DNA of 64,000 nucleotides from the NCBI RefSeq assembly GCF_000025225.2, contig NC_013895.2, positions 1,364,001 to 1,428,000 on the forward strand. Direction: 5' to 3'. Shown here piece by piece: positions 59,168-64,000 of this stretch (positions are counted from its first letter, which is position 1; every line of letters starts with the position of its first letter). The position numbers were made by a program, and so were the translations under genes. Under the pieces are notes generated by a model, which did not search any database, was not told where the DNA came from, and saw only the letters and a program-made list of their open reading frames with translations. The stretch is from Mageeibacillus indolicus UPII9-5 (lineage in GTDB: Bacteria; Bacillota; Clostridia; Saccharofermentanales; Fastidiosipilaceae).

Positions 59168-60100
59168 ATGCTCAAGGGGCGAAATTTGCTCGGGGCTGAC
59201 GACTTCAGCCGCGAAGAAATTCTCGAAATAATTCAGTTCGGTACTCAAATCCAACAGAGTCCAGAGAAGTTTTCACATTTAGGTGACGGAAAAATTCTCG
59301 GGACTCTTTTTTTTGAACCCTCGACCCGGACCAGACTCAGCTTTGAAGCCGCAATGGAACGTTTGGGTGGTAAAGTCATCGGATTCAGTGCCGCTAACAA
59401 CTCCTCAACCAGCAAAGGAGAAAGCGTTCAGGATACGGTACGAACCGTTTCTCAGTACGCAGATATCATAGCAATGCGCCATCCTCGCGAAGGTGCAGCC
59501 AGATTGGCCTCCGAAACCTGCGAAGTCCCTCTTATTAATGCAGGAGATGGCGGACACCAGCATCCTACTCAAACATTGACCGATTTGCTTACCATGCAAA
59601 TCTACAAAGGACGCCTCGACAACCTGAATATAGGCCTTTGCGGGGACCTAAAATACGGACGCACAGTTCATTCACTAATCAAAGTAATGTCTCTCTTCCC
59701 CAACAACCGCTTCACTCTAATTTCTCCGGCCGAGTTGAAATTGCCCGGCTATTTCAAACGTTCCGTTATCGAAGCAGGAAATATCAGTTATACAGAAACC
59801 GGCTCGTTAGAAGAAAGCATTCCTGATTTAGATATTTTATATATGACGCGCATTCAAAAAGAACGGTTCTATTCCGAGGCTGACTATATTCGATTAAAGG
59901 ATTCCTACATTTTAACCGCCGCCATGTTGCAACAAGCCAAACCGGACCTTGCCATCCTCCATCCCCTGCCACGGGTAAACGAAATCAGCAAAGATGTCGA
60001 CAGTGACCCGCGAGCACTTTATTTCAAACAAGTTCGCTGCGGTATGTACGTACGGATGGCTTTAATTGCCAAATTATTGGGGGTAGATAAAAATGCTTGA
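59168..60100 (+). CDS. pyrB: aspartate carbamoyltransferase, catalytic chain
   Basis: Condenses carbamoyl phosphate and aspartate, the first committed step of pyrimidine synthesis. The 310-residue protein has the carbamoyl-phosphate loop [29 protein letters not shown], the aspartate-side [11 protein letters not shown], the [17 protein letters not shown] signature and [15 protein letters not shown] lies about 10 nt before ATG. The gene overlaps pyrI by 8 nt, so the two chains are co-translated and form an allosteric E. coli-type holoenzyme rather than the unregulated trimer of Bacillus. Confidence 0.96.
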   Translation: MLKGRNLLGADDFSREEILEIIQFGTQIQQSPEKFSHLGDGKILGTLFFEPSTRTRLSFEAAMERLGGKVIGFSAANNSSTSKGESVQDTVRTVSQYADIIAMRHPREGAARLASETCEVPLINAGDGGHQHPTQTLTDLLTMQIYKGRLDNLNIGLCGDLKYGRTVHSLIKVMSLFPNNRFTLISPAELKLPGYFKRSVIEAGNISYTETGSLEESIPDLDILYMTRIQKERFYSEADYIRLKDSYILTAAMLQQAKPDLAILHPLPRVNEISKDVDSDPRALYFKQVRCGMYVRMALIAKLLGVDKNA

Positions 60101-60518
60101 AATCACCAGTTTAAAAAAAGGGATCGTCATTGATCATATTCATGCCGGGCTAGGACACAAGATCTTTCAAATGCTCAAACTTGACGACCAGAAAGTTGAA
60201 GTGGCTTTGATTATCAATGCTCAAAGCAAAAAATATGGTCATAAAGATATCATAAAAATCGAAAATGAGCTTGATTTGAATTTGGATATAATCGGACTTT
60301 TGGATCCTCACATAACTGTTAACATTATTGAGGACGGCAAAATAAGCCGCAAGATTCACCTCTCTTTGCCGCAACACGTTTCAGGGCCGATCAAATGCAG
60401 CAATCCGGTTTGCATAAGTGTCACAGAGCGAGATGTTCCGGGTAAATTCACCTTAATCAATGCAGATGAAGCAATTTATCGTTGCGACTACTGTGACCAC
60501 TTCTATAATTTTGAATGA
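60093..60518 (+). CDS. pyrI: aspartate carbamoyltransferase, regulatory chain
   Basis: A 141-residue regulatory chain that binds CTP/ATP and transmits feedback to PyrB. Seen: N-terminal nucleotide-binding domain ([20 protein letters not shown], with the His and Lys of the allosteric site region) and the C-terminal zinc domain with CSNPVC and CDYC, four cysteines in all. It is about 12 residues shorter than the E. coli chain at the N-terminus. It overlaps pyrB; a strong terminator follows. Confidence 0.94.
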   Translation: MLEITSLKKGIVIDHIHAGLGHKIFQMLKLDDQKVEVALIINAQSKKYGHKDIIKIENELDLNLDIIGLLDPHITVNIIEDGKISRKIHLSLPQHVSGPIKCSNPVCISVTERDVPGKFTLINADEAIYRCDYCDHFYNFE

Positions 60519-60542
60519 TTTTTATCAAGCATAAGGAAATAA

Positions 60543-60579
60543 TAAGCCGCCCCGGAATCCCGAGGCGGCTTGTTTGTTT
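60543..60579. terminator. bidirectional terminator between pyrI and the CofE-like gene
   Basis: AAGCCGCC/GGCGGCTT with an inner CGG/CCG is followed by TGTTTGTTT on the plus strand and ATTATTTCC on the minus strand. It lies 18 nt from the convergent stop at 60597. Confidence 0.8.
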
Positions 60580-60596
60580 ACGTATAACAGATCAGA

Positions 60597-61790
60597 TCAA
60601 TCGTTGGCGTAAGTATCGAAATAGCCTTGAACATAGACGAACGGTGTTCCCTTGTCACCGCTGCCGGAAGTCAAATCGAACAACGAACCCAACAAGTCGG
60701 TCAGACGACGCGGGGTCGTGCCTTGCCCGGCCATACCAGCCGTTTCTTCGTTGGTCTTGCTTTTGATCTTGGCTACGATAGCTTCTTTTTGTGCTTCCGC
60801 CGACATGCCACCAAAATCATTATCGGCCAGATATTTCAGTTTAAGTTCATGCGGAGTTCCATTCAATCCTTTAGTATAGGCGGGAGAAACTACCGGATCA
60901 GCCAGTTCCCAAATCTTGCCGACAGGATCTTTGAACGCGCCGTCACCGTAAACCATAACTTCGATATGTTTGCCGGTGGCTGCCAAAATGTTCTTTTGTA
61001 CCTGCTCTACCATTCCTTGGCAATCGCGCGGGAACAGTTTAACTTTTTCTTCAGTAGATTTATTCGAACCGAGCAGGCCATAAGAGGAATTGTAACCACT
61101 GCCGTTGATCGGTTCAGCCATGATCTCAAACATGCCGTAAACGACTTTAGCACCGGCAGCACGTACTAGGTCTCTGGTACGAACGCGGTTATGAATGTCG
61201 CAGGTCAGAACTTCATCAGTATATTGCAGAATTGATGCCGGCTGATTGCTCAACACAACTTCACACGCGCAATTTTCCTCGGCGCACAGATCCTTATAGA
61301 ATTGGACATAGTCAACTCCGGTGAACGGGTGCTTGGGATCGCCGTATTTTTTGCGGAATTCAGCCTCTTCCATAGTGGTTGTGTAGATGTTTACTCCAGC
61401 TTTAACCAATGTATCTTCAGCAATCAAATAGTTGCCGACCTCATCGGTAGGATAGCTGAGCAAGAGCACCAACTTTTTCTTGGCGCGAGCAAAAGCGCGC
61501 AGACAGATGGAAAAACGGTTACGGCTCAAAATAGGGAAAACAATGCCCAGGGTATCGCCCGGGAACTTCTTATTTACGTAAGCGGCGATTTGATCTACCG
61601 TTACATAATTTCCTTGGGAACGTGCCACTACCGATTCGGTTATTCCGAGAACATCACGATCGCGAATGCTCAAGTCACCGTTCTTATCAGCAGCCAGCAA
61701 AGTCTCCGTTACAATTGTCGCCACATCATCACCTTGGTTAATGATAGGACCACGTAAGCCACGTACAACAGTTCCAACCAGTCGATTCAT
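60597..61790 (-). CDS. coenzyme F420-0:L-glutamate ligase-like protein (CofE family)
   Basis: A 397-residue protein with N-terminal VRGLRGPIINQGDD, VVARSQGNYVTVDQIAAYVN, and the middle block LSRNRFSICLRAFARAKKKL. It belongs to the F420_ligase family, common in Clostridia that lack the rest of the F420 pathway. It could ligate glutamate to another acceptor. The C-terminal 60 residues (GTTPRRLTDLLGSLFDLTSG, FVYVQGYFDTYAND) look conserved. GAGGTAA precedes ATG. It is monocistronic, from the extended -10 promoter at 61866. Confidence 0.75.
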   Translation of the reverse strand: MNRLVGTVVRGLRGPIINQGDDVATIVTETLLAADKNGDLSIRDRDVLGITESVVARSQGNYVTVDQIAAYVNKKFPGDTLGIVFPILSRNRFSICLRAFARAKKKLVLLLSYPTDEVGNYLIAEDTLVKAGVNIYTTTMEEAEFRKKYGDPKHPFTGVDYVQFYKDLCAEENCACEVVLSNQPASILQYTDEVLTCDIHNRVRTRDLVRAAGAKVVYGMFEIMAEPINGSGYNSSYGLLGSNKSTEEKVKLFPRDCQGMVEQVQKNILAATGKHIEVMVYGDGAFKDPVGKIWELADPVVSPAYTKGLNGTPHELKLKYLADNDFGGMSAEAQKEAIVAKIKSKTNEETAGMAGQGTTPRRLTDLLGSLFDLTSGSGDKGTPFVYVQGYFDTYAND

Positions 61791-61865
61791 TTCAATTACC
61801 TCATTCTAATATTGAATCAATTCCTCGCGTCGATTCCGTTGGCGGCTTCGACGCACAACTCAGTC

Positions 61866-61874
61866 ATTATAGCA
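61866..61874 (-). promoter_or_regulatory. extended -10 promoter of the CofE-like gene
   Basis: On the minus strand TGCTATAAT with a weak TTTACT about 16 nt further upstream. Confidence 0.6.
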
Positions 61875-61966
61875 ATTTTTACGGCAAAGTAAATATTTTT
61901 AGCCAGTTTTTTCGCTTTGTTCGGAAAATTCATGCTTATTTCTGTTTTATATCGTCAATTAGCATA

Positions 61967-62040
61967 AATATTCGGTAGATACTGATAATATTCGGTAGAT
62001 GCTAGGCAATATTCAGTAATACTCGGTAAGTACTCGTACG
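61967..62040. repeat. imperfect 20-bp tandem repeats in a gene-free gap
   Basis: AATATTCGGTAGATACTGAT is followed by AATATTCGGTAGATGCTAGGC and two decayed copies (ATTCAGTAATACT, CTCGGTAAGTACT). The gap 61791-62219 otherwise holds only the two divergent promoters and a structured leader. Confidence 0.7.
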
Positions 62041-62084
62041 GACGACCGCCCCTTGGCAGAACTTCAAAAACTGGCAGAAAAGTC

Positions 62085-62113
62085 TTGTTCCACCTGAAAG
62101 CATGGTTTATTAT
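62085..62113 (+). promoter_or_regulatory. promoter of the acyl-CoA synthetase gene
   Basis: TTGTTC and TATTAT are 17 nt apart. The transcript would start near 62120. Confidence 0.65.
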
Positions 62114-62119
62114 TAAAGG

Positions 62120-62219
62120 GATGTTGGAAACATCAGATAACTCTCAGGAATAGGCTACGGCAAGCGGTTCTACCGTGTGCCTGCATTGTATCGTTGAATC
62201 AAGGTATGTAGAGGTAAAT
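62120..62219 (+). other. structured 5' leader of the acyl-CoA synthetase gene
   Basis: About 100 nt with hairpins GATGTT-GGA-AACATC and, inside AGGC...GCCT, CGGT-TCT-ACCG. No known riboswitch class could be matched, and no U-run terminator follows, so any control would be at translation. Confidence 0.35.
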
Positions 62220-63989
62220 ATGAATAATCATTCCAATGTAATCGCGCCTTATGCGTCAACCGTTATTAAAGATTTGAAAGACATGCTAAACATCAGCCGT
62301 AAGCAGTTTGCCGATCGAACGGCTTTCTTAACTAAGCCGGTCAAGGAACAGCCTTATGTTCCAGTTACTTATCGACAATATGCCGACGATGTCGATGCTT
62401 TTGGGACCGCTTTGCTTAACGACCTGCACTTGGATGAAAATACGGCGACCGGTATCATCGGCGAATCCCGCTATGAATGGTATGTTTCCTACTTAGCAAT
62501 CGTCAATGGTGCTTCTGTAGTAGTTCCACTGGATAAAGAATTACCGCCGCATGAACTCGCCAATTTGCTTTGCCGCAGTCATATTGATGCCTTGATAATT
62601 TCGCCATCATACTTCCAAAAACTACATGACGCTTTACAAATAATCGCTGAGAAAAAGCTCGACGGATTGCGTCTAAAGCACATAATCAGCATGGGTGACG
62701 CGGCCGAAGCGGCCATGTTCGCTCCTGCCCGGTATGATTTGCACACTTTTAACGCCCTGCTTGCTGCCGGTAAAACCGAACTTGCCAACGGAAACCGCTC
62801 CTTTGTCGATTACGTTATCGACCCTAATCGGATGCGCATTTTGCTCTTCACTTCCGGCACTACAGCGGCCGCCAAGGCAGTAATGCACAGCCATGCTACC
62901 GTAGCCACCAACCTAATGGCTATGTGCAAAATGGTGTATATAGCTAAGGAAGATGTGTTCTTCTCCGTCCTACCTCTACACCACACTTATGAATGTACTT
63001 GCGGCTTCCTCTGCCCCATTTACCGTGGCTCCTGCATCGCGCAATGCGAAGGTTTACGCTATATTCTGGCTAATCTGAAAGAAGCGCGTGCCACCGTAAT
63101 GTTGGTCGTGCCTTTGATTGCCGAAACCTTCTACAAAAAAATCAACAAGGGAATTCGGGTGAACAAAATGACTTTGGCTAAAGTTAATTTTGCCCTCACC
63201 GTAACCAAAGCCCTGCGCAAAGTTGGGGTGGACAAGCGGCGCGATTTCTTCAAGCCGATTTTGGATCAATTCGGTGGTGCCTTGCGCTTACTTATCATCG
63301 GAGGAGCAAAGGTGAAGCCGGAAATAATTGACGCGCTCAATGCTTTCGGCTTGCTGACTCTGCAAGGCTACGGGTTAACTGAATGTGCGCCAATCATCGC
63401 CCTTAACTGCGATAAAAATCCTAAATCCAGTTCGGCTGGTCAGGCTCTGCCGGGAGTTGAAATCGAAGTAGCTAACCCGGACGAAAATGGAATCGGCGAG
63501 TTCATTGCTCGCGGCAAAAATGTCATGCTCGGCTATTACAATGATCCAGCCGCCACCGCCGCCGCCATTGACAAAGACGGCTTCTTCCACACTGGCGACT
63601 TGGGCTACATCGACTCGGAAAATTTTGTCATCATCACCGGGCGCAAGAAGAACGTCATCGTCACTACAAACGGCAAAAACATTTATCCGGAAGAAATTGA
63701 AGGCCTGTTGGCCGACAGCCCGCTGATTCAGGAGGTAGTGGTCAGCGGCAGCCTTAATCAAAAGGGCGAAACGGTAATCACCGCCGAAATTTTCCCCGAC
63801 CTTGAAGAGGTTAAGGCGGCGTTAAATGTGGCCAAAGCTGAGATGCCGGATCAAGCGGCGATGCAACACTTATTGGAACAGACCGTGCATGAAATCAACC
63901 ACCGTCTGCCAACTTATAAAGCGGTGCGGCAAGTTGTTTTGCGCGATACGGAGTTTCCCAAAAACACGTCCAAAAAAATCAAGCGTTAA
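62220..63989 (+). CDS. AMP-forming long-chain acyl-CoA synthetase
   Basis: Activates fatty or other carboxylic acids to acyl-CoA via an acyl-AMP. The start is ATG 62220 with AGAGGT 5 nt upstream, giving 589 residues. Seen: the P-loop-like ILLFTSGTTAAAKAVMHSH, LPLHHTYECTCGF, GYGLTECAPIIALN, the hinge HTGDLGYID and GRKKNVIVTTNGKNIYPEEI, and near the end the catalytic lysine in FPKNTSKKIKR. It is of the bacterial FadD15/long-chain type. No acyl-carrier or beta-oxidation genes adjoin. The gene is complete, ending 11 nt before the right edge. Confidence 0.92.
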   Translation: MNNHSNVIAPYASTVIKDLKDMLNISRKQFADRTAFLTKPVKEQPYVPVTYRQYADDVDAFGTALLNDLHLDENTATGIIGESRYEWYVSYLAIVNGASVVVPLDKELPPHELANLLCRSHIDALIISPSYFQKLHDALQIIAEKKLDGLRLKHIISMGDAAEAAMFAPARYDLHTFNALLAAGKTELANGNRSFVDYVIDPNRMRILLFTSGTTAAAKAVMHSHATVATNLMAMCKMVYIAKEDVFFSVLPLHHTYECTCGFLCPIYRGSCIAQCEGLRYILANLKEARATVMLVVPLIAETFYKKINKGIRVNKMTLAKVNFALTVTKALRKVGVDKRRDFFKPILDQFGGALRLLIIGGAKVKPEIIDALNAFGLLTLQGYGLTECAPIIALNCDKNPKSSSAGQALPGVEIEVANPDENGIGEFIARGKNVMLGYYNDPAATAAAIDKDGFFHTGDLGYIDSENFVIITGRKKNVIVTTNGKNIYPEEIEGLLADSPLIQEVVVSGSLNQKGETVITAEIFPDLEEVKAALNVAKAEMPDQAAMQHLLEQTVHEINHRLPTYKAVRQVVLRDTEFPKNTSKKIKR

Positions 63990-64000
63990 CGCCAGTCGTT

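Overview
The window looks like a low-to-mid GC member of the Bacillota (Clostridia, probably Oscillospirales-like). The signs are strong AGGAGG-type ribosome-binding sites, TTGACA/TATAAT promoters with many extended TGnTATAAT -10 boxes, an archaeal-type short ProRS, class I fructose-bisphosphate aldolase, RelQ, ECF folate uptake and FemABX peptidoglycan-bridge enzymes. A small-genome clostridial relative such as Mageeibacillus would fit, but I cannot fix the genus from the sequence alone.

Layout. 1-4.7 kb: divergent promoters, a probable Mn2+ (yybP-ykoY) riboswitch serving a gene that runs off the left edge, two tandem FemABX transferases and a secreted VWA protein. 4.9-8.7 kb: proS, an IS200/IS605 element (intact tnpB, broken tnpA) and a small-multidrug-export-family membrane protein. 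8.8-15.2 kb: aminotransferase, fda, tRNA-Gln, an ABC ATPase/permease pair, ahpC-type peroxiredoxin and a folate-type ECF S component. 15.3-20.1 kb: an AlaX-like editing protein and a cadC-cadA metal-efflux operon with a palindromic operator. 20.1-20.9 kb: a 38-unit 13-bp minisatellite and a second, 15-bp array that encodes a tiny repetitive peptide. 21-26.5 kb: tRNA-Arg, a small unknown gene, an EamA exporter, a flippase and an unusual NAD synthase. 26.5-30.4 kb: an AT-rich acquired island with an ArsR-MFS unit and many gene fragments (GNAT pieces, IS256 transposase, KilA-N, HsdM).

30.5-44.4 kb: housekeeping genes (GlmU-like acyltransferase, GT2, degenerate PHP protein, EF-G-like GTPase, Dus, unknown membrane protein) and a complete oligopeptide ABC operon. 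44.5-49.8 kb: orf133-dtd-pth-mfd, a translation and repair operon. 50-56.9 kb: convergent ansA and aspA (asparagine to aspartate to fumarate), a ketopantoate reductase-like protein, uppP, relQ and a second EamA exporter. 57.0-58.75 kb: a 1.65-kb cassette bounded by perfect 33-bp direct repeats. It carries an abiF-type structured RNA and an AbiF/Abi_2 HEPN protein, beside a decapitated RelB antitoxin. 59-64 kb: pyrBI, a CofE-like ligase and an acyl-CoA synthetase.

The most notable items are the AbiF RNA/HEPN cassette with its flanking repeats, the paired repeat arrays near 20.1-20.9 kb, and three proteins that have lost hallmark active-site residues (NadE glutaminase domain, PHP protein, EF-G-like GTPase).
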